64,000 nucleotides of DNA from Nilaparvata lugens (GCF_014356525.2 NC_052505.1:53682379-53746378), one strand, 5' to 3'; numbered from the stretch's first letter, positions 1 through 12,515 are shown. Notes: generated from the letters alone by a model not told the origin. Made by a program: numbers and translations.

Positions 1-1010
1 TTCCCATCGTGAGAATTGGATTTCGATGTGCTTATAAACATTTTTTCATGTTTCAATAGTTGAATTTTTGCGGTTTCCACAATCCACAAACCACACACCA
101 CTTCACGATCATTCAGAAACGTGAAGAGTACAACAACACATCATGAAAGATATTAATATGCGAAAGGTAGGACTCAAATTGAACTCACTTCATTCATATG
201 CGAGCAAAATATATTGAACAGGAATTGCTTGCTTTCTCATGCGGCTCGAAAATTCACGCAGTGAGCTTTCATTTCGTTGGAAAAAGCCATCGACATTGTA
301 GAGTGCAACTCCAATGCTTCATACGTAGCAGCTATCGATTGACAACTATGAATATAGCATACTGCAGAGAGAGATGCTTTTGTGCATGAAAATGCACATT
401 GCACTATTACAATTCGCTGATGGAATTCACACAGATCTGTCATTATTCCTTATAAAAAACATCAATGATCTGTATTCTAACAATACTGTCAGTCACTGTG
501 TCTACGCTCACGTTCATTCAACAAAAGTTTAATAAAATCAGTTTGGAAAGTCTCTCGTATACTGTGATATAAATTTATTGTACAAAATGCACAATCTTTG
601 AGATTTATTCAACACACGTGAGGAGTAGATCCATAGTCACACTCAAGGGATAAATAAGTGATATTACTTATGGGAAAAATTAAGAATTTACAGCCACATT
701 AAAATATAGTTGAGAAGTTCCTGTTGAGCTGCTGACTCAGATGAATGAGGATGATGGAATTTCATGTTACAAGTTTTTTTTAACGAACGTTAGCGAAGTT
801 CTCACTTTTGACTTAACCAGAGTCGTTTTCTGTCTGTATGATCGACAAGAACTTCAGACATGATTTATCAATCAGCTTCAAATTTTGAACAAGAATTTCT
901 CGAACCTTTTTACAGGTCAAGCTCGTTGGACAACAAAATTGAATCATTCCTTCGTCCTTTTTCAGGATATAAAAATAACATTAAAAGTGCATAAGAAACA
1001 TTTTTTATTA
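1..1010. other. AT-rich stretch with no recognised gene
   Basis: Open frames here are short and show no recognisable domain. I see no splice-bounded coding island and no clear repeat until the inverted-repeat element that begins just after 1 kb. Confidence 0.5.
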
Positions 1011-1030
1011 GTCCAGTCACTATATACATT

Positions 1031-2335
1031 GGTGCATGCAATTTATATTGTAGTTCTGATTTGCTCATATATTATTTGGGTACATAAGAAGAGTCCAGAA
1101 CCAATTTCTTCATGGAAAATTTCCTTGTGCTATATACACAATATAGTGTATGTGATTTTACTGTTGATCAAGAGTTTATAAAACGAATCTGATACATCAT
1201 TGAAACTCTCGACTGTTTACAAATTGTATATAAATTCATCCTCTACGAGCTCAGTTGTCTAAAATCAATCTTGAATCACTTTTCCCTATCATAGTACTGC
1301 CAAAATCGTCAATATGATAAAAATATCTACAATTTCCAGATTTTTTCCAACAATCAAATCTCACTACGAAAATATTTTTCCATGAATCGTTTACAGCAGG
1401 TGAAAGAGGAAATTCTATTGTACATTTCAAGATTGAGTAATGATTTTTATAATAAAGGGTTACCGAGATACATAACTTTGAATATAGAAATTGGCCATTT
1501 TTTGTGTATTTTGGAATAATGGATTGAGTACACTCAATAAAAAATTTTCCACTTTTCGACCGAATTTGACTTATTATGCATGATTTCTGACCGCCTTGAC
1601 GAGCCGAGAAGAATGAAGTGTAGTACGATGAAATCTGAGCATTGTATCAGAAGATATAAGTGTTTGAAATTTTGATTCTTGGGGTATCCTTAAGCGCGCC
1701 TCTTCACAAGGATACAATGAAATGAAGTGCATCTAACGGGTGATTCTCATAGAATATCATTTCATTAACTAATGTCATTGTGCTAAATATCAATGTGAAG
1801 ACTATGTAGTTGGTGATGATGGTTGAAGCTGGAAATTGGTGTTTTTCACAATACAAGAAGCATTGTTGTAAGATGTACCTGAAAATCTATATGAGATAGA
1901 GCGCTCTACCTGATCTCAGATTGTAGAGCACAAAAATACGCCCAGAGGGATCTTTAACTATACATCTAAATGGTAACAATCGGAAGATGTTGTTGATCAA
2001 AAACTAAAATTCATGGAAATTGATTATTTCTTCAAATTACACTCATTTCTGAAAAATCATAGTTCAGTACTCATTGGAGATAGAGAGCTCCGAATGATCT
2101 CATTTTATTCGGAATTTTATAATCTAGAAAAAAGGCGGGAGTAAAGTTTTCTGTCCGATCACGAGATTTGACAGAAATAGCTGAAAACTGGAAAATGAGC
2201 CGAAAATACGAGGTTTTTGGGCCACTCTGTATCTAGCATAAGGAAATTTTGCATGAAGAAATTGGTTCTTGAATTCTCTTATGTACCCAAATAATATATT
2301 AAAAATCAGAACTAGAATATAAATTGCAAGCACAC
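1031..2335 (+). mobile_element. Inverted-repeat DNA element, family B, copy 1
   Basis: The first ~105 bases (1031-1136) reappear as an imperfect reverse complement at 2216-2335. Both arms contain the shared stretch TATTATTTGGGTACATAAG and then a block around CCAATTTCTTCATG. The interior (1560-1850) also matches the reverse complement of 15130-15460, so this is a dispersed family. No transposase frame is visible, which suggests a non-autonomous terminal-inverted-repeat element. The outer limit is uncertain: a further short inverted match (about 1011-1027 against 3280-3296) lies outside B and the adjoining A element. Confidence 0.6.
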
Positions 2336-2464
2336 CTTTTTACTTTCCTTGCTCATTTACCATAGGTAAGGAAAGTATTGCTTTCCAAAAAAAAATTAAG
2401 GTACCCTAATTTCAAGTTTTCTATACGTTTCAAGGTCCCCTGAAAACATGATTTTTGGGCGTTG

Positions 2465-2510
<46 letters not shown>

Positions 2511-3276
2511 TGACTCCATTCCTAATTAACCGATTGACTTGAAATTTGGAACTCAAGGTCCTTATACCATGAGGATCTAACAATTCAATAAAAACCAATT
2601 CATGATGGCGGAAAAAATGGCGGATAATAACTAAAAAGCCATGTTTTTCACGTTTTTTTCGAAAACGGCTCTAACGATTCTCTTCAAATTTATACCATAG
2701 ATAGCTATCCATAACCCCTATCAACTGACATGAGTCTCATTTTTGGAAAAATTGCAGGAGCTCCGTAATATTCTTGAGAAAAATGGCAGATAATTACTAA
2801 AAAACCATGTTTTTCACTATTTTCTCAAAAATTACTTGACCGATTTTTTTCAAATTCATACCCTGTATAGTTATTTATCAGCTCTATCAACTGGCATGAG
2901 TCTTTTTCCTGTGAAACTAATGGGGTGTCCACCTCATCCTTGAGAAATGGATTTTGTAACCTCCTTCTCGTGCATGAGGTAGGTAGGTAGAGCAGTTTAT
3001 AAAAAGAACACAGTCATAGACGAGATATTTCATTTGTAGAAAAAATGTTTTGACAAATTTTGAAAAAATCATCGAATTTCACAATTTACACAAAGGGAAA
3101 AGTACTCTGAAAACAATTATATATACCATATACAGTAGTCTGATCGTATTTGCAAATATTTAATTTTGCCTCCAATCGTCATTATGTTATTCCCCTAAAT
3201 TATTCTCGTTTAAGAATGTGGCTTACAGTTCAATGAGCAAGGAAAGTTGTGTGAGTGTACCACACCAGATTTTTTA
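2336..3276 (-). mobile_element. Microsatellite-bearing element, family A, copy 1
   Basis: On the minus strand it starts near the CTGGTGTGGTACACTCACAC motif and ends in CCTATGGTAAATGAGCAAGG followed by AAAGT. It carries a GT/AC microsatellite at a position shared with all other A copies, plus ~170-base internal repeats containing the phrase AAAATGGCGGATAATTACTA. No protein-coding frame is visible. It is probably a non-autonomous element. It abuts element B at 2335. Confidence 0.6.
2467..2512. repeat. (GT)n microsatellite inside element A1
   Basis: A nearly pure GT run with one interruption. It lies at the same internal position as the GT/AC runs in A2, A3, A4 and A5. Confidence 0.9.
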
Positions 3277-3469
3277 TGTCTATATTGACTGGAGTATATT
3301 ATTTATCATCTATTGGACAGCTGGAATTATTTGCATGCTATTCCTGTAGGTAATTGATCATTCATCCATTCAAAGAAGCTGATGCTTTTATTTGGCAGTT
3401 GTCACACAGACTGTCTGACAGACAGACTTTATGCGCCGACACATGATTTCAGCTGAATAATATACAACA

Positions 3470-4255
3470 CCAGCAGGGCACCTGTGCTTCGCTACGGGAA
3501 TTAAAAGATGAAATTATTTTTGTGAAACATTTATAATCTAAATCCTACCAAAATTGTTATAATCGTTTTTGAGATTACGCCACAACTTGGCTTGAAAATG
3601 ATTTAGTCAAATCATGCGAATCATTAATTAATGTGTTGGAGGTGCTCTGTAGAAGAGTACAGCGAATTTGGTAGAATATTGGGCGGGGCTTAAGAGTCGA
3701 CTTTGACTTTATTCATTGGTAATTAATATTCTCCGTTGACAGTTATCAAATTAGCAGTGATCATGTTATTTTTGTTTCTGCTTGATGCAATTGGACATTG
3801 AATTCCAAATTAAGTTGACTCGGAATTTGATGACTCTAGTAGCCTATCCATGGATCTTTTGCTTATTCTGGAATTTTTGGCATAGCTTGTCGCTTACTTT
3901 TCGTTCCACTCATCCAAAAGTGTAAAAGCAGCCAATCCACTGATTTTTTTCCATTCATACATGAGAGTTCATTTATAATAGTAAGTATAACATATTGTGG
4001 TTGATTTCTTATGTCCTAAACTATACTATGATAAATATTAAAATGGGATCATTTTAATGTGAATTTGCATAAATCTGAATAGAGTGTATTCAATCACTGG
4101 TTATCGACTACCATTATATGATTCCTTACTTTGATCTTAGCTTGAAACCGAAAGCTTGGGGATGAAAATTTGGATGTAAAATAACATGTAACTCAATTTA
4201 ATTTCTATCTAAATTGACAACTTCAGTATTTACCTGTGATCTATCAATATCAATA
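3470..4255 (-). mobile_element. Helitron-like element, family C, copy 1
   Basis: Read on the minus strand, the 3' end carries a hairpin-like motif (CCCGT ... ACAGG, one base decayed), then GTGCCCTG and a terminal CTGG followed by host T. That is the CTRR-T end expected of a Helitron. The body matches 37985-38793 and 40885-41690 in the opposite orientation. The 5' TC end was not located, so the outer limit near 4255 marks only where similarity stops. No Rep/helicase frame is present, so the copy is non-autonomous. Confidence 0.55.
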
Positions 4256-4310
4256 GGTTTGTCGCCAAAGTCGGTGATCTATCAATATCAAAAGGTCGCC
4301 AAAGTTGGTA
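4238..4310. repeat. Tandem duplication of a ~37-base unit
   Basis: The unit beginning GATCTATCAATATCAA and containing TCGCCAAAG is present twice head to tail (starts near 4238 and 4276). It lies at the edge of the C-family similarity. Confidence 0.75.
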
Positions 4311-4620
4311 ACTCAACTACAGCTATTATAATCTTTTTCATTTGCTCACACTCTCTTGCGTTTTCAACAGACTATGGAAAACTTTTTTCTGATCACCTGC
4401 TACTTGAGGGACCAATAATCCTTTCTCAAGGAGCTTCAGCGAATTTCCCCAGAGTTGAGACCTGTACCAAAATAATGTTTTTTGTCGCAGAAGCACTATA
4501 TTCTTATTGATTTAACCAAAATCGTTAGAGCCGTTTTCGAGATCCGTCCGACATACATACATATCCAAAAACACACATATTTAAACAGGAACTGCTTTCT
4601 TAGTATAATTGACTTCAATG
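4311..4620 (+). repeat. Degraded dispersed repeat, family H, copy 1
   Basis: Shares order and wording with 9270-9545: a block around CCTTTCTCAAGGAGCTTCAG, then a block ending CCGTTTTCGAGATCCGT. A more decayed relative is seen near 4920-5190. Its type is unknown and no coding capacity was recognised. Confidence 0.4.
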
Positions 4621-4764
4621 ATTATGAATTCATTCAAGAAGAGCTTATTTCACATAATAATAACAGCTGGCATCAAAAGCAAAAATGTCAAACAGGATTG
4701 GAATTGAAACAGTAGCGATCATCAACATTATTATCCTCATCTGATCTAAAGTAGCCAGATTATA

Positions 4765-4850
4765 GTGAGATTCACATCAATTTGTCAGAATTGTTTGAAT
4801 GGGGAGCATTGATGCTATTAATTAGGAATACTGACAGTCAACGAACTGTT
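4765..4850. mobile_element. Short foldback element, family J
   Basis: A decayed member of the family best seen at 35106-35195. It has a left arm containing TTCACATCAATTTGTCAGAA, a central GCATTGATGC, and a right arm with ATACTGACAGT. Confidence 0.4.
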
Positions 4851-5559
4851 ATGCATATTCTCTAATATTTTTATCGAAAGATACCTTCTATTTTCTTTGG
4901 CAAAACAATCAATGTTTGAGAATAATTGATTTGTGGGAAAAGCGCCTTACTCCTATGGAAGATATTTTTACATTGGGAAAATGAGCAACAGCTATTTGGC
5001 CGTTTCAAAAAATAACCCCTCTTATTCGCCCAAGTTGAATTTTGGCCGAATTTCTTCATTCTATGCAAACAGATTCCACAACGGACACTTCTAAAGTTTT
5101 CAAAATACCCTCCATATATCATACTGAATTATTAAAATTTCATCGAAATTGTTCAAGCAGTTTTCGCGATCTGTCGGATATACTATCAAAATTAGTCTTG
5201 ATAGAAGCAGCTCCCGTCATAAAAGTTAGTTTTATGAAAAATAATAATTATTTATACTCTACTCCCAGGAATAGCTATGATTGAAGCAGCAGTGCGTAAT
5301 CAATTTGCTCTCGATAAATGCATTTCAATTAGTTCTTCAACTTAGTGCCAACCTAATGAAGTCATCTCAACCTCAACTTAATGCCAACCTGACAAAATTA
5401 TTAATTTAGTTGCCAGTTAACAACTGTTTCGAATAGGTACTCTCTCAAGATTATAGCTCTATAGTAACATATGATATGGACATTTTAATATTATAATTAA
5501 GAGATTGGGAGAAGGAGAATATACATGCTAAAAGACGAACTTCAACCCCTTAAAAACCA

Positions 5560-5706
5560 CCCTTAGAGTTGAGATATCGCAAAATATTCCTTGGTGAGCA
5601 CCTAGGACGTATAAGGAAGCTATATTCCAAGTTTTGTTGCAATCCAACCAGTTGTTTTCCAAAAATCGTGATCAGTGAGTGAGTGAGTGAGTGAGTGAGT
5701 CAGTGA
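5560..5706. repeat. Dispersed-repeat fragment ending in a (GAGT)n run
   Basis: A run of about seven GAGT units (about 5674-5703), ending in CAGTGAG, follows a stretch that reads like the tail of a transposon. The tetranucleotide run itself is certain. Assignment to a transposon family is inference. Confidence 0.6.
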
Positions 5707-7474
5707 GATAGGAATATTTTATAAGTATAGAAGATTTATTTAAGTTCTAATATTAACTCTCTTCCGTTAACGTCTGCCTGCCTGTCTGTGACCTACACGT
5801 AATTAATACTACCGTACTTGTGATAGCAGTTGCTATGACAATTTGTTTTTGTTCAAAGTGTTAAAATGTGAGTAGAAGTTACTATTATTAGTTAGTATTC
5901 ACCAACACTTGATTATTCAATGTATAGCTACCGTACTCATTCATTTCATTTTTGTATCATTTAATTGGTACCTTCAAATGTTGAGATCATTTAAAACAGT
6001 TCAAGATATCAATGTGCGGGTTTCGCTATTAATTTCTATTTGAAATTCTGTATTGAAATCAAGTATCACATGACATTTTTCCCATTTGAAAAAATTAAGT
6101 TGAATTTAAAATGAAGCTGGACTCGGAATTGAGTTGGATCCATATGACGGATCCAAGATGGCGGTCAAAAGTTTCGAAGCGAGAGAAAGTTTTTTTTTTC
6201 AATTGGAATAGGATCTCCATGTAACCTACTAGTGTAATAATATCACACTGCTTGTTAAAAACATATTCAGCTGTTTCCATAATAATTCTCACCAACTCTA
6301 TATAATTAAAAGTAGCGGATCTCAGAGATCGATACAACAGTTCATGAGCGAGTTCTTCAATCCAGGGGGTCTCCAGTATATCAATAAAATTATTCTTATA
6401 TTCAATGAAATGCTGTTTCTAGCATTCAAACTGATTTCAATCCTTGAAGATTCGACTATAGACGATTTTCGAAATTATATGAATAAATTTATCTTGTGAT
6501 GAATCATAGAAATTCGGAGTTTAAGAAACTAGATGAATGCGGTATCAAGGTTTTGGCATTCTATACGAGAATGCGGTACTAGGTACCTTATAGGGAATTA
6601 TGTAAACTAGAGGTTAACAGGGTTGCAGAAAATGATTACCGTAAAGAAAATGGTAAAATTTTCATTTTTAAAGTTAAAATTTTTAAACATCTAAACTAGA
6701 GGTTTACTGTGTTGGGGAATGAAACATAAAATCATAATTTTCAAAAATAATATTCGGAATACAGTGAATGCTTCAATAAGCATTTCAGCTGAAAAAAAAT
6801 ATTCAAATTAATCATAAATCTTGACTGAAATGTTGGAGGGAACCTTCACTTAAAATATGAACCTATTTCCTGCTTTAATCGGATAGGAATAAGCCCCTGT
6901 CATTCAAATTTAACTTCGCTAATTCTAAAAAAGCAGAACTCCTCCATTCATATCCAGAATATCCAATTAGCATTAGCGGATAATACCTTTCATATCTCCA
7001 TGAATAATCAATTTATATGTCATCATAAATATCAACTTGGTAATCAGTCTTCGGAAATGTCATACGAGGATCATGAAAGCATCAGTGAAGTGAATAATAA
7101 TTCCTGATAATGCTTATCATATACGAAAGAAACACTCCGATCATAATATCGACTTCCTCTCTGCTAGAATATTTTTTGAAATAAATTCCAACGAATCATC
7201 ATTTGATCTCTGGTGGATATTTATTGATGAATAATAAATGAGTGGAGATGTGAAACTTTTGTCGGATGGAATTATCAACCCTTATTCATCTATCTATTGT
7301 TGTTTATTCAGATTATTCTTAGCACTAATTTATAGAATGAAATTACATTTATAATTCAAGATGTAGAATAATATTTAAATATGTTTAACATATGGGAACC
7401 ATTCACTTTGTATAACTTCAATGCTAATTTCAAAGACCCATAAAATGATTAACCGTAAATGATTATATCCATAA
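5707..7474. other. No gene or repeat recognised
   Basis: AT-rich sequence with scattered short frames. The frame at 6095-6337 (minus, 80 codons) shows no domain or splice context. I see nothing further that can be supported. Confidence 0.5.
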
Positions 7475-7702
7475 CTAGCAGGTAACCTGTGTTTCGCAAG
7501 GGTCTATTTTGAATCTTGACATACTGAAAACTCGTGTGGAATTCTGAAAAGGCCTAGAATTATCCTCGGTTAATTAAGAATCTAAATGCAAAATTTCAAG
7601 TTAATCAGTTCAGTAGTTTAGACATAATGATCCGTCAAACATAATTTTCCTATCCCGTAAGTGAATGAGCCAGATCTTTCTTTTATTGTAGTAGGCTATA
7701 GA
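7475..7702 (-). mobile_element. Mini-Helitron, family D, copy 1 (complete, 228 bp)
   Basis: On the minus strand the element opens with TCTATAGCC directly after a host A and closes with CTAG directly before a host T, the A^T target and TC...CTRR termini that define Helitrons. Upstream of CTAG lies ACCCTTGCG...GGT, a decayed version of the 3' hairpin seen intact at 34858-34876. Its length (228 bp) and internal order match the 238-bp copy at 34649-34886. No coding sequence, so it is non-autonomous. Confidence 0.75.
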
Positions 7703-8520
7703 TAAGTTATTCAACTTGTTGCTAACCTAATAAAGTGACAGAATTGAAATCTCTTTTAGAAACCTTCTTCCAACCTGACAAAATTAGTCTGGGAGAGCTC
7801 GTTTGATAGGACTCATAGTCAATGTCCGTCTGAACTAGTGGTGGGGATAGACTTGTCTTTTCTCATAATACAGCTTTTTCTGTCGCAGTTCTGGCAGTTT
7901 AAAAAAGAGTTGTAGTATTAGTGAAGACAAGTTTGAGCCAAATCATTAGTTCATGGTTTACTTTATTCATAGTTTGATCTTTATCTTAATTTGTAAATTC
8001 GCGTCTATCAGTGGATTCCAAACTTAGGGGCACCTCGGAAGTTAGGTGATTTTTAAGGTTCATTTCATTTCCGAGCACAGAAAATTGAATTCTTGATGCA
8101 GAGCGAGTAGCGTTCATATTTTGTCTGATCAAATCATATTAATTCATCTAAGAATCTTAAATGTTAGTTCCTTATGTGTAATTGATTAAATAAAAGTATT
8201 TTCCATTTAAAATAGCCCAATGTTATCATAATATTAAAAGAGTTAAAATTCTCTTTCATTTTGTTATTATTTGCACCCATTCATAAACCGAGTAGTTTCA
8301 TTTCTATTCGTCCATTACATATTTTAATTGAGGTCAGGAGTAGCTTACATAATTATCTGGAGGAGGCATCTTCTCCACGTTACATATTTGGTGTAAACAA
8401 TTACGAAATTTTTAAAATTTAATTGCCAATTTTAACCATCTGTTTCGAAGAGGTAGTCTCTCTGAATAATTGTTCTATCTTGACATAATCATGTTATGTA
8501 TTCATGTGCCATGAATGAAA
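7703..8520. other. No gene or repeat recognised
   Basis: AT-rich with short frames only. No splice-bounded or domain-bearing sequence was seen. Confidence 0.5.
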
Positions 8521-8720
8521 CCTGAACATTATTATAACAAATCTAGGAGGAAAATTGAAATTTGAGATTCGAGGTACACGAGATTGATATTTTTGAAATC
8601 TATGTGCAAAATTAGGAGATCTAAATCATTCCCGTTTTTCTGGTATGCAATCCACAAGTTTTTCTGATGCGAACGAACAAACACAACTCTACTCTCTCTT
8701 ATTATTATATATTATAATAA
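8520..8720 (-). repeat. Dispersed repeat, family G, copy 1
   Basis: The reverse complement of this stretch matches 32465-32700, sharing a phrase around TGTGTTTGTTCGCATCA, then TTGTGGATTGCATAC and a block ending in ATTCCATTCATGG-like sequence. The phrase AATAAGAGAGAGTAG resembles the start of small insect repeats, but the family is not identified. Confidence 0.5.
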
Positions 8721-9269
8721 CATTTTCTTTGTTATCTATGGTAATATCTATTACACTATCACGCATAGTGAACACAGAATCTAGAACACATTACACGGTT
8801 TTGTACGTTGGGTTCACCACTTTACAAGTCAGCTTATTAGAATGATTGATTGATTTTAAGGATTGAGGTTGAACATAAATGATCAAATGTATTTGATAGA
8901 TAGGATTGAAACATATCCAAGTCTCTCCATGCAATTCAGTGAACAAGCTAATAATATCCTCCTTGATATAACTTACTCCATAGAAGCAAAATATGATTCA
9001 CATAATATGAAGGCACTTTGTTATAACAGTTACATGGGTGACTTGAATATTCAAAGGTTGTTCACATGATTATAAATATCGAGGCACCAATTGTTTACAA
9101 ACCAAATTGAATAACAAAATAACACTCACTAATCACTTAAAACTGAAAAAAAATTAATAACTTTGAATATTATGATATACTCTACTTTAGAGTTGTAAAC
9201 CATGTCATGTCAACAAATCGATTATTTTGATAAAATTTCTAGATATTTCTCGCGATATACGGTAAGCTG

Positions 9270-9545
9270 ATTGAATGATTTCACAGCTGATCCCCCACAC
9301 AGACAGAAGATGCGTGCTGTTATCGACAGACGACGAAATTATACAGACATCTGTCCTTCCAAGGATTAATTATCCTCTCAATGTCCTTCAGCGAGTTTTC
9401 CCAGGGATGAGACATAGTGCAATCGAATTTTTATATCATAAACCTACTATGCTCCAAATTTCGTGAAAATCGTTTGAACCGTTTTCGAGATCCGTTGAAC
9501 ATAAAAAACCAGATATAAAAATACAGAAATTGCTCGCTCAATATG
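9270..9545 (+). repeat. Degraded dispersed repeat, family H, copy 2
   Basis: Collinear with 4370-4600: a block around TGTCCTTCAGCGAGTTTTCC, then AAAATCGTTTGAACCG and CCGTTTTCGAGATCCGT. No coding capacity recognised. Confidence 0.45.
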
Positions 9546-10006
9546 ATAGGATAATGGTGTTATCGATTCATTGATATGGCTTGAATGTGGTGATACAATT
9601 TCAAGGAATGAAAAAATTACCTGTTTTGAACATGGGAGATCATTGTGTTCAGAAGATACCATTATGCTATTTTTGAGCATGTTGAATGTGCAGTAAGAGA
9701 TCTTTCATATTTAAAAGATGAGAGTAATTGAGAGACAGATATGATCAAATGGTTCATGATATTGAGTTGAGACTTGAGAGGTTTCAATCCCACCACACAA
9801 AGATGGTATAATAACATGATGTGCTCTCATGATGAGTTGAGACTGAATTCCCTCTTTGTGTGAACCAGTCAGTTCATCAAACCGAGAGCTCTCCAAGCTC
9901 GCAATGTCCGATTCAGAATCTTCTAAAGCAAATGAACCCGCCCACTGACCAAAATCCCCTCCGAAATTCGAAATCACTCTTCGCAAACAGATTAGATTGA
10001 ACTGGA

Positions 10007-10333
10007 ATGGATCGCTTCCTGGCGCGTATCGACTCTAATGTCTTCTCGGCTGTAACAAAGTGTGTGAGCCGGGACAAGGATTTGCAAACTGGAATGGATC
10101 TCTTTTCACTTGCCGAAGTGAATTCTGAGCGATTTTGTAGTAAATCTAAGACTTCAAGTGATATTATTCTTCAATTGCGAAGTAATTGCACTGACGGCAG
10201 TTCTATTGATTTCCAACATTCGAGTTTGATTATCAGATCACTGTATGGAGAATTTGGGAAATGTGGGATGTATTCATCGGAGAAGGACTGCAGGTATTTG
10301 GTATTGCTTCCCAGGAATCGTAGAATAGAATAA
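10007..10333 (+). CDS. Unrecognised ORF; possible exon with donor at 10294
   Basis: A 108-codon frame opens at an ATG at 10007. It lies in a patch of higher GC than its surroundings (about 9840-10300). A consensus-like donor (CTGCAG followed by GTATTT) sits at 10294, so the coding part, if real, may be an exon ending at residue ~96 in phase 2 rather than the full frame. The product is polar with five cysteines and has no motif or membrane segment I know. The opposite strand is also open at 9711-9986, which weakens the call. Chance opening is a real alternative. Confidence 0.2.
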   Translation: MDRFLARIDSNVFSAVTKCVSRDKDLQTGMDLFSLAEVNSERFCSKSKTSSDIILQLRSNCTDGSSIDFQHSSLIIRSLYGEFGKCGMYSSEKDCRYLVLLPRNRRIE

Positions 10334-11187
10334 GATACTCATAGTTCCATTCATCATTATCTCACTAATAATCAATTAACATAACAACCTAACAAAGCTG
10401 TTCTATTGAGTGAATTTGAAACTTATGAATGAAACAGCAAGTCTCTGCCTCTTTTCAGTGATTCAAGACAGTAAAAGAACAAATTGTTCGAAAAAAATTA
10501 TTCACACATACCCTCTTCATGCTTTAAGATTTTCCAACTAGCTGTCAAAACCGAGTCAAATCAAATGTGTTTTCTTTAGAAGTGAGTGAATGCCAAAATC
10601 ATTTATAGACACAAAAATTAGAAATTAATAGAGTTAATAATGATCAGTAGGAGCGTTTTTTCTTGTTATAATACCATTTTGAGGCATTATTTTGTGGGTG
10701 TGCAGATAGATAATAGACTTATTAGATAAATAATTACTCAGACATTCTTATCCCTTGCACTTTATTATCCTTCACGTTTCCATTCAACAGAAACTAGACT
10801 AGATTGAATCCTAGACTGCTGATTGATTCTTCGACAGCAACATTCTATGCTCCTCTATCAAAAGACAGGGTGAGTACATTTTTCCGTCTACTCATCAGAA
10901 TTCAACGTGTTCCGACAAAAAAGCATTATTTGTTATGTTGAGGGAATATGTTAAGGATTCGAAAGTTCCCAGTTTCGAGCTGAATTGAGCTATCCAAGAT
11001 ACTCGGAATATACTGAGCACACCAAGTGGAATGTGGATGAAGTTGAGTGGGAACATCTTACAAAACTTAGCGAGAATAGCTGGGGGATGGCTCATAATAA
11101 TACTTGAGCCATCTTTGCAAAAGTTCGTGTAAAAATCTATTATCTACTCATCTACATACAATCTGATAATCTACTAATAAACATAAC
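10334..11187. other. No gene recognised
   Basis: AT-rich. One good donor-like site (CAGG then GTGAGT, near 10869) follows a short open stretch, but there is no convincing exon. Confidence 0.4.
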
Positions 11188-11209
11188 ATAGTCCAGTCAA
11201 TATAGGCAT

Positions 11210-12170
11210 AAAAATCTGGTGTGGTACACTCACACAACTTTCCTTGCTCATTGAATTGCAAACCTCATTCTCAAACGAGAATAATTTAGGGGAATAACAT
11301 AATGATGATTGGCGGCAACATATTTGCAACTACGATCAGACTACTGTATAATGTGTATATTATAATTGTTTTCAGAGTACTTTTTTCTTTGTGTTAATTG
11401 TGAAATTGGATGATTTTTTTAAAAGTCGTCAAAACAGCTGTTCTACAGATGAAATATCTTGACTATGACTGTGTTCTTTTTATAAACTGCTCTACCTACC
11501 TACCTCATGCACGAGAAGGGGGTTACTAAGTCCATTTCTGAAGAATGGTGACCCCCATTAGTTTCCCAGTAATGAGACTTATGCCAGTTGATAGGGCTTA
11601 TGAATAGCTATCCATGGTAAAATTTGAAGAAAATCGTTCGAGCCGTTTTCGAGAAAACCGTGAAAAACATGGGTTTTTAGTCATCATCCGCCATTTTTCT
11701 CATGGATATTACGGAGCTCCTGAAATTTTCTCAGAAATGAGACTCATGCCAGTTGATAGGGCTTATGAATAGCTATCCATGGTATGAATTTAAAGAAAAT
11801 CGTTAGAGCCGTTTTTGAGAAAAACGTGAAAAACATGGGTTTTTAGTAATTATCCGCTATTTTTTCCGCCATTTGAATTGAATTTTATTGAATTTCTTAA
11901 TGTCGGATCCTCATGGTATAAGGACCTTAAGTTTAAAATTTCAAGTCAATCGGTTAATTGGGAATGGAGTTATCGTGTTCACAGACATACACAAATACAC
12001 ACACACACACATACACACACACACAGACCAACACCCAAAAATCATGTTTTTGGACTCAGGGGACCTTGAATCGTATAGAAAACTTGAAATTAGGGTACTT
12101 TAATTTTTTTTCGAAAGCAATACTCTCCTTACCTATGGTAGTAGGTCAAGGAAAGTGAAAAAGGGTGTGC
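11210..12170 (+). mobile_element. Microsatellite-bearing element, family A, copy 2
   Basis: Apparently full length: it opens with AAAATCTGGTGTGG and ends in TCAAGGAAAGTGAAAAAGGG. It includes two copies of a ~170-base internal unit (with GCCAGTTGATAGGGCTTATG), then an AC run, then the conserved GGACTCAGGGGACCTTGAA block. It is the same family as 2336-3276 in the opposite orientation. The left flank (about 11191-11204) shares CCAGTCAATATA with the flank of A1. Confidence 0.65.
11993..12030. repeat. (AC)n microsatellite inside element A2
   Basis: Imperfect CA/AC run at the position homologous to the GT run of the other A copies. Confidence 0.85.
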
Positions 12171-12327
12171 TTACAATATAGTAGACTAGTTCTGATTTTA
12201 CTTTCCTTGCCCTACTACCACAGGTAAGGAAAGTATTGCTTTCTAAAAAAAATTAAGGTACACCAATTTCAAGTTTTCTATACGTTTCAAGGTCCCCTGA
12301 GTCCAAAAACATGATTTTTGTGTGTTG

Positions 12328-12373
12328 GTCTGTGTGTGTGTATGTGTGTATGTGTGTATGTGTGTATGTCTGT
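12328..12373. repeat. (GT/GTAT)n microsatellite inside element A3
   Basis: GT run broken by regular TATG interruptions, at the same internal position as in the other A copies. Confidence 0.85.
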
Positions 12374-12515
12374 GAACACGATAACTCTATTCCTAATTAA
12401 CCGATTGACTTGAAATTTCAAACTTGAGGTCCTTATACCATGAGGACCCGACAATGAGAAATTCAATAAAATACAATTCAAGATGGCGGAAAAAATGACG
12501 GATAATCACAAAAAA

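Noticed and set aside
5674..5703. CRISPR-like array
   Set aside because: It is a simple GAGT tetranucleotide run. No spaced direct repeats of CRISPR form occur in the window, which is eukaryotic.
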